DNA of 64,000 nt from Tachypleus tridentatus (GCF_004210375.1 NC_134830.1:63421576-63485575), one strand, 5' to 3'. Positions 50,167 through 61,442 are shown, counted from the first letter of the stretch. The notes: generated by a model not told the origin, from the letters alone. Program-made: numbers and translations.

Positions 50167-50590
50167 CTCATCTGGGTTACTCCAACAGCAGTCCTTCCTC
50201 TAGGTTAATGTGGGATTCTAGCTGTTTTGTGAGTGTATTTAAGTTTTTATATCAGAAGTTAATAGTTTCATAAACCAAAAATATATTTCTGGTATTTGCA
50301 CACTTTTTCTCACACTTCCCACCTGTCTACTTCTAATCTTTTTTTTCTCCGTACCTAATCTCAAAATAAACATGAGTTCTACTGCATGAATAGATTCAAC
50401 TGCAGTAAGAGGGTGGTTACATGCTTATTTGCATTCTACGTTGCAGCTATACCATGTAGAAATTAGTGGAAGTATTAAAGCTAGTGGTGGGCAAAAATTA
50501 TGTACACATTGAGAGCTGTACAAATCAACAAAAGTTGTTTTATGAGAGGAGGTAAATATCTAATGGAAATATATTTTAGCTTAAAAAAAT
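50167..50590 (+). repeat. Dispersed repeat, pair of 63455-63880
   Basis: Shares ordered blocks with 63455-63880: aatgtgggatt..agct, tatcagaagtta, aaatRtattt, tttgcaYaCYt, ctcacaYttccc and tgttttatgagaggaRg. Function and class unknown; both copies read in the same direction. Confidence 0.65.
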
Positions 50591-50760
50591 ATCAAGAGTA
50601 AGCAGATGGTGGAAGGAGCCGTACACCATCAATGATGAATTATACAGAATTGAGAAGAATATGCAATCCAAACCAAAGATCATCTACTGTGATTGCGTTT
50701 GGAAGTACAGTTGAGTGAATACAACCTCCACAGAAGAAATAGTTATCAGAAACTCACCCT
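50590..50760 (+). pseudogene. Gypsy-like integrase C-terminal remnant
   Basis: Reading WWKEPYTINDELYRIEKNMQ, then SKPKIIYCDCVWKYS, matches the G-P-Y/F-type end of Gypsy integrases (W-x-G-P-Y..Y-R-I-Q..K-x-K-x-V-H-x-D-x-L-K-x-Y). A stop follows at once. It supports the LTR-element reading of the whole block. Confidence 0.65.
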
Positions 50761-50983
50761 CCAAGAGGACCCTATAGTTCCTGTCAAGACTACTTGCAAA
50801 GTAACATTGAGGATGAAATTACCAATGGATTCATTCATCTGCCTACCATAGATTAAATCATTTAGTGATAACAAGCAAAATTCCATCTTGTATGTATATC
50901 AGAAGTGGAAATTACCAAGACTTATTTGCAATCAAGGAAGTAGAAAAGTGCTATAAGCTGTATTTTTAATTTTGTGGTTTGGA

Positions 50984-51180
50984 TGTTAGTTGGAGAATGT
51001 ATCATGTTAGTCTGAGAATATTTCAGGAATATTAATGAATGAGAGGGTTTGTGAAATACCAAGTAAGGTTGCAGTGAAATGTTGATTACACACATTCACA
51101 CAATACACTAACATCCACTTTGGGGAAAATGTTACCAAAATAAACAATAAAAAAACATTTTGTAAATATAAAATGATGTA
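50984..51180 (+). repeat. Probable 3' LTR of the Gypsy-like remnant
   Basis: Starts tgttagttggagaatg, aligned to the 5' LTR start at 47081, and keeps gaatattaatgaatgagagg. It is shorter and diverged; the end is approximate. Confidence 0.5.
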
Positions 51181-51271
51181 GGGATAACAGTGTAAAAAAA
51201 AAAGCAAACAAAAACATGAAGATGATGCAGCTGTTCATAAATCATCCCTACATGATTTTTAAAGGCCTCTA

Positions 51272-51315
51272 GGATAAGCTTGGCTCCCACAATTAACCAC
51301 CCTATGCCTTTTCAC
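51272..51315 (+). repeat. Isolated unit of the 45/46-bp minisatellite
   Basis: gataagcttggctcccacaa continues into the minisatellite unit, but it has ctatgcc instead of ctattcc and diverges after ttttca. The 5' flank gataagc is the same as that of the first unit of the big array (48594). Confidence 0.85.
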
Positions 51316-52789
51316 GTTTTTTCATGGTTGAAGCTGGATGTAGCCAGTGGAATAGTTTTCTGAGCAAACAGAGAAACAGACTAAATGTTAAAAAAAACAT
51401 TGGGGTTTGAGACTGAAACCACAAGCTTTCAATCCAATATTCATATGCTTATTAAAACCCATCAGGCACATCCATCTCATTAAAGAAAATGAAAACATTG
51501 TTCTATTTTACATTTTATTTCCTAATGATTATATTATAATGAATAAAACTTCATTATATATTGAAGTTCGTTGAATTTATAAAGTTTCATTTATATTTTA
51601 TGTTTGGGGATTGACGAGAAATTTGTCAAGTAGTTGACAACTTAAAAAAGTCTGAGATACTGATATACTGTAACATCATGGTCATGTTAGGGTAGGCATC
51701 AGTGTAATATAACTAAGAGTCTAAAACTTATTTTCAAGGCAACAAAGTTGAGTCAGAATGTCTTGTTTATTACAGACTCTTGTAACCATTATGTACTTGT
51801 GCATTTTACAGTGTAACTTTAATAAATTTTGATATTGAAAGTTGTATAGGGATGATCTATGTAAAGCTGTATCATTCCTGTATTAAAACTAATTTGTCAT
51901 TGATTGTTAAGTAAATAGGACAAGAAATTATTTTCTTTTTAAAGAATGGTGTCATAAGATAACATTGGATATGTATAAAATAATAATTTTGGGTGTAATT
52001 TTAAGTAGTTTACATTCTCCTAATTGGAGAATTAATGCATGAAAACCTAATTCAAAATCAAGTTGATGGAAACCATTTAACAAGTCAATTATGACAGTCT
52101 ATTGGTGTTACTTTGCAATTTGCCAAAATAGCAGTATTATATGTATAGTATTTTACAGCCTAGTATAAATATCCTACAACATTAGAAATGTTTTCTGTCG
52201 ACATCACACACAGACCCACTCAATATATTATTTGACAAGTATTTCCAAAAGTCAAACTGAACAATACTTCTGTCAAAAAAATGTATACTTGGGCTTCAAA
52301 TGCTCTAACTTATTACTCCCTGTGTTAAAGTTTGCATATCCAACCTTTTCTTGACACTGCTCAAACACACCATTCACTGGAAGATTTTCAAAGCTCCAAC
52401 AATTTTAAACACCTGAAACAAATTGCATCTAACTCTTTGTGACTGAAATTATTTAAACTGGGTATCATTTTGCATGTGATGAGATAGTCTGTTGGTGTTA
52501 TTTCCAGAATATTTTCAGTTTAGTAAGAGGAGTGGTTGAGTGATGTCTGGGGCACTTCAACAAACCACTTTGGCCTAAAATTCCTGTAGTTGGGTGGCCT
52601 TGGGATAACCTCCCATTGACAGTCATCTGGTTCTGTTGGGCTAGGGTCAACTGATTACCAGTGTTGAGTGTTCTCAGTGAATGTTTTAGGCATTGTGTCT
52701 GATACTGGTGTTTGGGTATAGTGCTCATGAAGCCCTGGTGTTGCTGCAGTTTCCGTGTTCACATTATAGTGCTTCCTCTCATAAGGACT
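51316..52789. other. KDM1B intron, nothing firmly recognised
   Basis: The last few hundred bases may be 5' untranslated sequence of the LINE that follows. A minus-strand open frame of 76 codons (52728-52498) lies there without family resemblance. Confidence 0.45.
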
Positions 52790-52899
52790 CCATGGTGGAT
52801 ATGGTCAATAAAAAAACAGCTATTTGATAAAGGATCATGTCATTAAGACTCTGACCAACAATTTTTGATCTTGCATTCTTTGTCTTCTTTTTTTATTCA

Positions 52900-53800
52900 G
52901 AAGAGATTATAGTGGTTTGCTGACTCTCCAACATCAGTGAAGAAGCTACAATCTGAGGACATCTTGGTGGAAACATCTATTCCAGAACACAACAAAATCC
53001 TCCTGAATTCAAAGGCCATTGGGGATATACCGATTTAGGTCTACTCATGTTATTTGGAATTTCTCACAAGAGTTATTGTTGAGAGGGTTTTGAAGAACAT
53101 CATTTAATCGGAGATTCTTTGCTGATTTTTCCAGCCAAAGGGTTTTTGCAATATATTGTATCTCTGCTCATAAAGAAGGAATTGTGTTGCATACCAGTGT
53201 TCTTATTTTGATGTTTACATCACCCATCCATCTGCCACTGTCAAGGCAGGTTATCTGAACTTTAATATCCAGCCATATATTCCCAACCCTTTCATATGTT
53301 TCCAGTATTAGCAGTTCAGTCATTTGAAGGCATCTTGTCTTGGTTCTATGATGTTGACTTTGTGATGGAAAGGACAATGATGCCTACAAGTGTCAACTGA
53401 ACTCTTGTTGCATTAATTGTGGTGGTTCTTACCCCTTTTACTGTCATTCTTGCCCTAAGGGGGTAGGGGAGAAAGAAGCACAGTGTTTAAAAACTGTTAA
53501 CAATATTACTTATCTAGATGCTTGGAAGTTGTTCTTCTCTACTCCATCATGGATATATAATGCTGCACTAAATTCCACTGCTACTGTAGATCTGCAGAAA
53601 GAGCTTTCTGTGCCTCTGTCAATCTTCTTTTCTTTTTTTTTTTTTTTTACATCATGCAAAGGGTGGATAAACGAGTTGATAAATCAACATCTCCTGTCTC
53701 TGTCCTCACCACTGCTTCCAGTGACTGCCAAGGTCCATATTCTTCCACCCCAGCTTCAAGTGTCTGCTCGGGTTTATGTTCTTTGGTCCTGAGATGCAGA
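52900..53800 (+). pseudogene. LINE ORF1 (gag-like) remnant
   Basis: Pieces: VKKLQSEDILVETSIPEHNK (about 52936-52995), then after frame breaks ATVKAGYLNFNIQPYIPNPF (53236-53295), a degraded zinc-knuckle area (FICFQY, then LKASCLGS), NCGGSYPFYCHSCPKG (53418-53463) and LNSTATVDLQKELSVPL (53570-53620). These follow the order of a LINE gag-like ORF1 with CCHC knuckles. Confidence 0.75.
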
Positions 53801-54069
53801 ACAATTATTTACTAACACCCTCAGTCATTGGAATCTGCTAGTGGTGGAGATCTGCTCACTTGACCCAGGATAGGATCCACGGGGATTGACAGACCTTATA
53901 GTAAAAACAAACAGCATGGTCATAAACAGAAGGGTTCTCTGCCCTATTCTCCTTAACCAAAATAACAATGGCAACTTTGAAACAGTGAAACTGTCAAGGA
54001 CTTCTTTCTAATTTGGATGACATTAAGGTCTTGGTTGATTTCTGTCATCCTGTGTGTGTGTGTATGTGT

Positions 54070-56660
54070 GTCTCTGCTTACAAGAAACATTCCTGAAACT
54101 TTCCATTACTGTTCCTTTTGGCAGTTTTCTTTACACCTGAATGACAGATTGTGTGATGGCAAGTTAATGGAGGGATGATACTGTTGATCAGCCAACACAT
54201 ACCCACCTTGCCTGTTCCACTAAATATACCCTTGAAGGCCATAACACACTGTATCTCCTTGGGTCATATTATGACTGTTTGTTTTCTCTACCTGTCTCAT
54301 GGACAAAGTTATGACCAGTCAGACCTCAGTGCTCTTATAAAACAGTTTCCATTTCTCTTTTTTTTTCTCGGAAGACTTTAATGGATGCAGTCTCCTTTAG
54401 GGTGGTGCTGATACTGGTGGGAGGGTTCATTTTGTAGAACATGTGCTTCCAGATCACAACCTTTTTCTCTTCAGTACTGAGTTCTTTACTTGTTTTTATG
54501 CACCTAGTCAATATTTTGCTACTGTTGTTTTATCTGTCTGCTACTTTTTTTTTTTTGTGGTGTGTTGATAGTTAACCATGGGGAACTGATCATTTTCTTA
54601 TCATCACTGCCATCCAATTTGAGTGCCACAGTGGAAGCTGAACCATGCTGACTTGACTCTCTTTTATCTTTCTTTCTCTCCCTCTCAGAACTCAATTCTG
54701 CTATTTGTAGTCTTCCATCTATTAATAACTGCATGGAGGCAGTAACTGATTGCATCATTCAAGCAGCTGTTCATTCTATACCCAAAGCCTCTATGTTTCC
54801 CATGATATTCATGGTGTCTCCAGCCTGTCAACAGGCATGGAAGGCTCAAAAAGGAGCAAGGTATCTCACCCTTTCCAACGACATTACTTTCTAGCAGGCT
54901 CATGCCCATACTTTGCAGGTCAGACATCAATGGAAAATACACTTTCCATTCCTTTTCATCTTGCTCTCCTGCAGTGAAGAAGTTGATTATGTACAGAGCA
55001 TTACCACTATTCTTGGGGAGAGTTTTTCTCATCTTCCTAACACTCCTGTTTCTTTCTCTGCCTTCTTGGCCATCAAGTCTCAAGTTGGTGGAACTCAAGT
55101 TTGCCTTTCATTAGTCTGGTAATGCATCAATCAGGCCTGATGGTGTTCACTATGAGAGACTGCACCATCTCTTTCTTGCCTCTTTTGCTCTCATTTTTAT
55201 TGTCTTTAACCATATCTGGTAGGAGAATATTTTACTTGATGCTTGGCACAAGGCTATTTCTTAGCTTTTCCTAAGCCTAAGTAAGATTCCTTCTAATTTT
55301 CGTTCAATTGCTTTGACTAGCTGTCTGTGTAAGGTTATAGAGATGATACATGTTGAGTGTACAAGGGCACTGAACATCCTTCATGTCCTCTCATCCTTCT
55401 GTTACAGAGCAGATCAATGTTCCATACACAAGTTCTATCTTGCCCTAATTTGATCCAAAGTGGACACTTTGTCTCTGGTTTGTGGTTCTGCCAGGACTTC
55501 TGCTTTGAAAATGTTGGACTCCACTTATTGTCTGGGGTTTTGGCTCTGCACAGGGGCTTTCTGCACTTCTCCATTTCAGAGTTTGTACATTGAGTCTCAC
55601 GAACCTCCTCTTTCCCTCTGCATTATGCTAACAAGCTTCAATCCTTAGTGCAGCATCCCACCTGCAATTTCTTCTTTTATCCTTAATATCCAAGGACAGC
55701 TGGCTAAATTGAGTCTGGAAATGGATGGCTTTGCTGTTCCCAGTGATTAGCTCATTTCATCATGGTTTATTACCATCCCCAAATGTGACCTTTCTTTGAG
55801 TCATCTGAGGAAGGCAGATACTTCCAATTGGAAATACTGTCTTCTCTTTGCTAAACATCTTTCAAACCATTCTTCTATTCCCTTTTATACAGACCATTCA
55901 AAATCAAGTGACTCTATGGGTTCTATCATGATTTGTTGTGGCTCAGTGGTTGCTCACAGGATCTCCTCTACAGTATCTGTGTTTACTTTTGAGTTGTATG
56001 CCATTTTACTTGCCTTAGATCATGTAGAAGCTGTGCAATACACTGATTTTACTATTTAAACTAAATTTCAAATTTATCTACTGCTCTGAAATTGTTTCAC
56101 CCAGTTCTCAGTATTTAAAAATGACTGACCCATTTCACTCTATCTTCTGTTTTCATCTAATTTTTCTGGAAATCTGGCCACATCAGTATTTGTAGGAATT
56201 AGCTCACTGACATTGCATTTGAATCCCCTCTGGTGCCATCACAACTATGCCTGTCCCATATGTGGAGAACAGTCCTCTATTCAAGGCTCATCTTTGTGCC
56301 AGTTGGCAGTTGGTTTGGGATGAACAGTGTCATAACAAGCTTTTTCAGATTAAACCTGCTGTTGCTCTCTGGCCATTTATCTCTGTAAAGATTGGAAGGA
56401 GGAAGTTGTTTTGGCTAGGCTATGCATGGTTACAGTTTTTAACTTGTTTTCTTTTATCTGGTGCTGACCCACCAGTGTGTAGCTTTTGTGACACTCAAGT
56501 CACAATATCCCATGTTCTACTCTTATGCTGTCATAGCAACCAGGAGCAGTAGCATCATTTTTGATGTGTACATTCTATGGCTTTACCCAACATTGTATGA
56601 TGTCATTGGCAATGGTACAACACTGTTCAGCTTGATTGTGTTTTTAGGTTTTTGCAGGTT
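54070..56660 (+). pseudogene. LINE ORF2 remnant: endonuclease, RT, RNase H
   Basis: Endonuclease: LQETFLKLS (54077), then QHIPTLPVPLNIPLKAI, TVCFLYLSHGQSYDQSDLSA and EDFNG near 54372, the site of the usual G-D-F-N. Linker: MEAVTDCIIQAAVHSIPKAS (54734-54793). RT: RPDGVHYERLHHLF (55133), IALTSCLCKVIE (55308); the catalytic core is scrambled. RNase H: PFYTDHSKSSDSMGS, ELYAILLALDHVEAVQYTD (55883-56050), which keeps the Asp and Glu pattern. C-terminus: VCSFCDTQVTISHVLL (56477-56524), a CCHC-like end. Many frames are involved, so no protein is made. Confidence 0.88.
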
Positions 56661-56700
56661 ATAGGCCTTTTACTTCTATACAAGTGTTTTTACCTGATTT

Positions 56701-57142
56701 TTTTGCTTTCTCTAGGTTTTAAGTTTATTTATTTTTACATTTTATAATCTTTTACTTTTGATATTTTACTGATTTAATGCAGGTAACCTCATTACTTTGT
56801 CATAAAATGTCAAATAACTAAACCTAACCACTTTATTTTATGACATCAGTGATGACTTTTATGTATCAACTAATATTAATAAATGTACAACAAATAAGAT
56901 ATTGTGCAACACGTAATAAATGTATTAAATTGTTTTTAATGTATACATGTACTATTCAAAAATTTGAGTGGATACAACCCATCTTTAAAGTGCAGGTGTT
57001 ATCAATAAAATTCTACTTAAGCTCAGCCCTTATTTCTATTGAAGTATAACTGCCATACTTTTATTTTATATTTACCATTTACTTTTGAATGGATTGTTTT
57101 TTTTAAGTTTCAATAAATAACTTTAGTTTCTGTGTACTCTAG
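56701..57142. other. End of the first coding intron of KDM1B, nothing seen
   Basis: AT-rich. The polypyrimidine tract and acceptor tgtactctag end at 57142. Confidence 0.6.
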
Positions 57143-57232
57143 TTGTGCTGGCAGTGGGTATACTTCTCGATGGTATCACTTGTCACCTGGGGAACACTAC
57201 TGTAATGAATGCTTTGAATTTTTTTATCGCAG
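57143..57232 (+). CDS. KDM1B: KDM1B/LSD2, coding exon 2 (rest of the C4H2C2 zinc finger)
   Basis: 90 nt, phase 2 at both ends, so the frame is kept. It encodes CAGSGYTSRWYHLSPGEHYC and NECFEFFYR. With exon 1 this supplies all eight zinc ligands of the LSD2 finger (human C53, C58, C65, C73, H84, H90, C92, C95, numbering from memory). Two cysteines that are not ligands in the human protein are Ile and Pro here. Donor cgcag/gtaaga. The finger packs against the CW domain and the oxidase core in LSD2. Confidence 0.95.
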
Positions 57233-57502
57233 GTAAGAATGATGAAGATTTACTTTTCTCAATTTTTTTTTATAATAAATAAAATTAAATAGAAAAGAAA
57301 TTACTCTTCCATAAATATGTAATAATTTGATGATAATTTCACACAAATGAAATCATGAATATACTTTAAAGGACTGTTTCTGGTTTGTAAAATTGAATGA
57401 GAAAAGACATTTAAAAATTCTTGCTGTTTAGTGTTGAAAGGCAGTAAAATATTATATTGAGTACATGTACATGAGCCATTGAAGCTGTGTATTTTGTTTC
57501 AG

Positions 57503-57722
57503 TCATAAAGATGGATATAATCGCTTCACAAATTGGAAAAAGAAGTGGTCTGCTAATGGAAGAACAGAAGCAACACTGAAATTCTTCATGGTTGATCAGA
57601 TGCTTCCTTATTGGGTGCAATGTACCTTACCTGAATGTGGGAAGTGGCGTCAACTACCAAGAGATGTGGAGCTGACTTCTATCATGATAAATAATTTTCA
57701 ATGCAAGTTTGCAGGTCAAAAG
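57503..57722 (+). CDS. KDM1B: KDM1B/LSD2, coding exon 3 (linker and most of the CW zinc finger)
   Basis: Acceptor ttttgtttcag at 57502. Encodes SHKDGYNRFTNWKKKWSANG, then FFMVDQMLPYWVQCTLPECG, KWRQLPRD and NNFQCKFAGQK. SHKDGY and the MVDQ-LPYWVQC-x4-C-x-KWRQL segment are hallmarks of the LSD2 CW domain and give the first two zinc cysteines (spacing five, as in human); FQC gives the third. The donor chosen is caaaag/gtgata at 57723, phase 0. A second GT at 57714 is possible but leaves the next exon out of frame. Confidence 0.94.
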
Positions 57723-59534
57723 GTGATAAGTTCACATAAGTCTTTAGATAAAAGATTTAAATTTTAACAAAGTAAAGTTTTAAACTTTCTGAATTCCAAC
57801 ATTGTTTTTTTCATACACATATATGTCATGTTTCGATTAATTTAGGTTTAAGTGATAATTAGTAACTTGTACAAGTACAGTCAGTTTCACTACAAGAATC
57901 TAGAGACCCTTAGATTTCTATGAGCTTCTCTGCTTTTATTGTAGTGTATCTCCTTAACTCACTTTTCATTACATGTAACATTCATTGTGTATTTGTAAGC
58001 AAATATCATACAGAAAGTTAATTTTCTGATTTGCAGATAAAATATGTAATGCACAGAGGGTGTGTGTGTGTGTGTATATGATTAATACATTTTCTGTTTT
58101 AGAAGACTAATATAAGATAAATTTTATGGTAAATAAATTCAATTTTAGTGCTTTGTTTAACCACTAAATAATACCAGCTGGGGTACCTGTACCCTGGATG
58201 GAGGTTATGTAAATTCATGATTAATGAAAGGTTATCTTAGGACATGAAAAATTGTTTCCTTTATACATAATTGAAAACAAATCACCATAAAAACAGCAAA
58301 ACACAAATTGTGAAACTATAAATTTGCATGAGGAAATACATGCCAAATTTCATGAAGATCCATCAACATGGGCAAAAAACACTCATAAAAATTGCAGAAT
58401 GCAAAATTGAAAATTTTGTGAGTATTTTCCCATGGACCTAATGAACCTTCACAACAACTTTGTGAACCTGACAATGACCAAAGAAGGTCAGAATGTTGCT
58501 CGCTCCTCTACGTAAAAATTTTTCTCAATCCAAATGAGCCATTTTTACATATATATTTTTCTCTAAAAGTAGGTTTTCTCAACATCACTAATTTTGGTGA
58601 AGATCCATCTATATTTTGCGAAGTATTTACATTGGACACACCACAGACAGCACTATTATATTTATATAAGTGGCACCAGTGCATTAGTTCAGCATGCAAC
58701 ATATTCATGACATCACACCTACACTCCTGAGAATGTAGAAAAATAATTTTCTCTGTGATGGGAAGCAGATGCGAAACAGGAAAACTCCTATTGCAAATCT
58801 ACATGCACACTGGATAAATAGTTTACAAAGTTGGAGGTTGCACATTGCAAAACTGGAAAGTTTTTTTCCAGTATTATGTTAGCAAGAGTTTCATTATAGT
58901 ATAATATCTGTGAAGAGGTTACATGGAAAAAAGTTAATTAGTTGGCTTAACCTAATTAGACATCAGTATCATGACATTGAAATGAGTTATTTGTTATACA
59001 TATGATTTGTCTACATTTTGCACATATATTTCATTGTTGTGCAATTTTTAATTAATTTCAAACTGTAATAATTACTATGTACATTTTTCTTTACTTTTAT
59101 TGGTGAAAATGTAAACCAACTTTCAGATATTTTGAGAGAAGTAAGACAAGTCTAAATCACTTTTGTATGTAAAGCATTTATTAAAGCACAACTAAAATGT
59201 AATGTGACCTTAAAGTTCTTTGTCAAAACTAGTTTCCTTTAATTGAAGCATTATTTTCTTTGTTTTATACTGATAAAAACAACTGAGTAATTGCATTTGT
59301 TTTTTTATTCTTAAACTCTTAGATATATTTCACATTCTTGTAACTTAAAATTCATTTGCTCAAATAAATTTTTAATTTATTATGCAAATTTTTATCGTGT
59401 GTGAAGTAGAAAGATAACCTTCCCTTGGGATAACAAGAGATAAAAAATAGACTTCCTGTCAATACTGCATATAGAAGTAACAGTCTTTAGAGATAGTGTA
59501 CTAAACTTTCATCTATATTTGGTTTTTTCTCCAG
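57723..59534. other. KDM1B intron with a Penelope-like repeat at 58330-58560
   Basis: 58459-58550 matches the repeat at 9108-9203 (tttgtgaacctgacaatgac, then aaagaaggtcagaatgttgc). The upstream part 58330-58450 carries tttcatgaagatccatcaac, echoed at 58590-58610. A short (GT)n lies at 58059-58075. The rest shows nothing. Confidence 0.6.
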
Positions 59535-59570
59535 AAGGACGAGAAAGCCTGTTTGGTGGAGGAAGATCAG
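59535..59570 (+). CDS. KDM1B: KDM1B/LSD2 microexon (last CW zinc ligand)
   Basis: Only 36 nt, phase 0 at both ends, encoding KDEKACLVEEDQ. Its cysteine aligns with the fourth CW ligand of human LSD2 (..HCSLPED..). The acceptor is ggttttttctccag and the donor cag/gtaaaa. The C-to-C spacing is 12 here against 16 in human, so the loop is shorter. Without this exon the CW finger would lack a ligand, which argues strongly that it is real. Confidence 0.88.
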
Positions 59571-60843
59571 GTAAAATGTTACACTGTAAATTATTATGTC
59601 AGTTGTATTCACCCGTCATTAATTATACGTTAAGAAATATTTGTATAAATTTAATGCTTTCCCACATGTACCTGTTTCCCTTTTCTCTTTAACTTGCTTT
59701 CCCTCTTTGATGATAGCCACTAATAATTAGCATTAACTTCTGGTTATACTATGCTACCAACTTAGAGCAAAGCTAAAAATCTAGCTTTCAATGAGTGTAA
59801 CTAATTAAATATACTTTCTCTGTTCCTATATAAAAAGATATTCCAGTGTATTTTTTCCTCAAGTGGGTATCTTTGCTGTTAGTGATATTTTCTGAGGTAA
59901 TTTGAAACCTAAAATTATTATATATTTTTTTACTCCAAAGTTTTCAAATTAAAAAGTATGGTATCAAAGCATTAAACCGAATGAAACTTTAGAGAGGAAG
60001 AGTATAAAATTAATGCTATGTATTTCTCCTGGTATTACTGCTGACTTGTGTATGTATGTTTTGTTTTGTGGTTAATTGCACATACTCTGTATATTCAGGT
60101 CCATTAATTGTTGTCATGACTCACAGGTGTCTCTGTGCAGCAATTACAACTTAAAGAAATATAAAAGTAAAACTTAGTATGTTTATAGATTTATTTTTAT
60201 ATGTAAGTTCTTCAAGGGAATGTTAATAAAATAATATACAAAATTAATGAAGTTTTGTGATGAAATTATATGCTCAGAATTTATGCTACCGATGATTTTA
60301 TATATATACACATATGCAGAGAACTACAAAGTATATACATAACTAGTTATGTTTGGTCACAAATGTGTGTCTTTACGTACAGGAATATTTACTTAAATTT
60401 AAGGTCTTATTTTCCTTTTTCTTAATTAATACTTAAGCAAATTTTGCATACAAATATATTTATTACTAGAAGTGCTGTTTTCATGGTTTATTTGCTTCCG
60501 TTGCATTGTGAATGCATGACTGGAATAGAAGTATAAGAATAGCAGAGGGTGTTTGAGTAAATTTCTGTATTGTGTAAAATGAGAGTATTAATTTTGTGCA
60601 ATGCTTGTGAATTGTACTGTTTTAATAACCATGTTTTCTATAAAATATTAAATTTGATATGGTAAATAAAATTAATTTTAGCACTTTTTTCACATTTTTA
60701 TTTTGTCTGTAAAATACATATTATTCATAATAGTCTTATACTTCTTAGTTACATAAATGTTGTTCTGTGGTAGTGTTATTTATTTCATTATTAAATTCAC
60801 TGTGCCTCTGTGATAGTTAATATTTGTGCATGTTTGTCTCTAG
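59571..60843. other. KDM1B intron, nothing else seen
   Basis: AT-rich. A (TA)n run lies at 60297-60310. Ends with the acceptor tgtttgtctctag. Confidence 0.6.
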
Positions 60844-60977
60844 AGAATTAATCAGGTGTTTACCCTAGACTGGTTAGCCTCTTTAACCCACCCAGCCTTG
60901 CTCCACAACTCTCCTGCTGCAGATTTTCTTCATAGGTATTATCCAGATGGGGTGGGTTTAAGCCCCACATGTAGCAG
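60844..60977 (+). CDS. KDM1B: KDM1B/LSD2, coding exon after the CW domain
   Basis: Begins in phase 0 with [20 protein letters not shown], then [20 protein letters not shown] and PTCS. It matches the human segment with AAPLLSAYYPDCVGMSPSC that leads from the CW domain toward SWIRM. The 3' end is uncertain: a donor at 60978 (agcag/gtgcaa, phase 2) joins in frame to the tentative next exon. A stronger-looking GTAGGT donor at 60992 (phase 1) would hit a stop in that exon. GC content is higher than in the surrounding intron. Confidence 0.9.
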
Positions 60978-61387
60978 GTGCAAGGTTGTAGGTAGGTGCA
61001 ACTTCTTGCCTCTTTCATTTGTAAAAAAGAAAAAGTTAAATCTAATAAACTGCTTATATAAGATCTTTCAGTGTCAAAGAATTTTAACCACTATTTATCT
61101 TGTCTTTGTTGGTTAATTTTTTTATGTTTAATTTGTACCATTAACACAGATGACACTCAAGATTCAACATTGAACTAACCACACTGTTTTGCTTATTTAA
61201 CTTTTAACATAACTCAGTTAATTTACAGTTTCACCAGAAAGCTTAAATATTAGGAATATCTGTTCGATTTTGAACAGTTGCTGCAACAGTTGTATGAGCA
61301 AACTACTGGGTGAGAAAGCAGTAAATCTTTCAACAATATAAGAAGTCAAGTAAGTGGCATTGCTTTAACATGTTTTAATTATTACAG

Positions 61388-61442
61388 ATCTGTAAGAAAA
61401 CACATGTATAATAAGCAAGGAAGAATTTCAAGCAATAAAAAG
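61388..61442 (+). CDS. KDM1B: Tentative next KDM1B exon
   Basis: Acceptor attattacag at 61387. In the phase set by the 60978 donor it reads SVRKHMYNKQGRISSNKK without stops, then a donor-like aaaag/gttaag at 61443 in phase 0. The human protein has a low-complexity, poorly conserved stretch at this place, so homology can neither confirm nor exclude it. Support is splice signals and phase only. Confidence 0.4.

Larger units (their letters stand above)
47081..51180 (+). mobile_element. Ty3/Gypsy-like LTR retrotransposon remnant with its middle lost
   Basis: 5' LTR about 47081-47410 (starts TG, ends CA), a PBS-like tgccagaagtggg at 47418-47430, gag (47500-48480), integrase C-terminus (about 50590-50760) and 3' LTR from about 50984. 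The two LTR starts match (gatgttag, then attaatg..tgagagg.tttgtgaaata) but are diverged, so the insertion is old. Protease, RT, RNase H and most of integrase are absent. In their place stand a minisatellite (48601-49919) and a dispersed repeat (50167-50590). It lies in the KDM1B intron, on the same strand. Confidence 0.75.
52790..56700 (+). mobile_element. Nearly full-length dead LINE with RNase H domain (Jockey-group-like)
   Basis: In order on the plus strand: ORF1 (52900-53800), AP-type endonuclease (about 54070-54600), linker (54680-55100), RT (about 55125-55650), RNase H (about 55883-56050) and a C-terminal region (to about 56660). The layout and wording match a LINE family common in ticks and other chelicerates, as I recall it. 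Every domain is broken by stops or frameshifts. It lies in the KDM1B intron, same strand as the gene. Confidence 0.88.
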
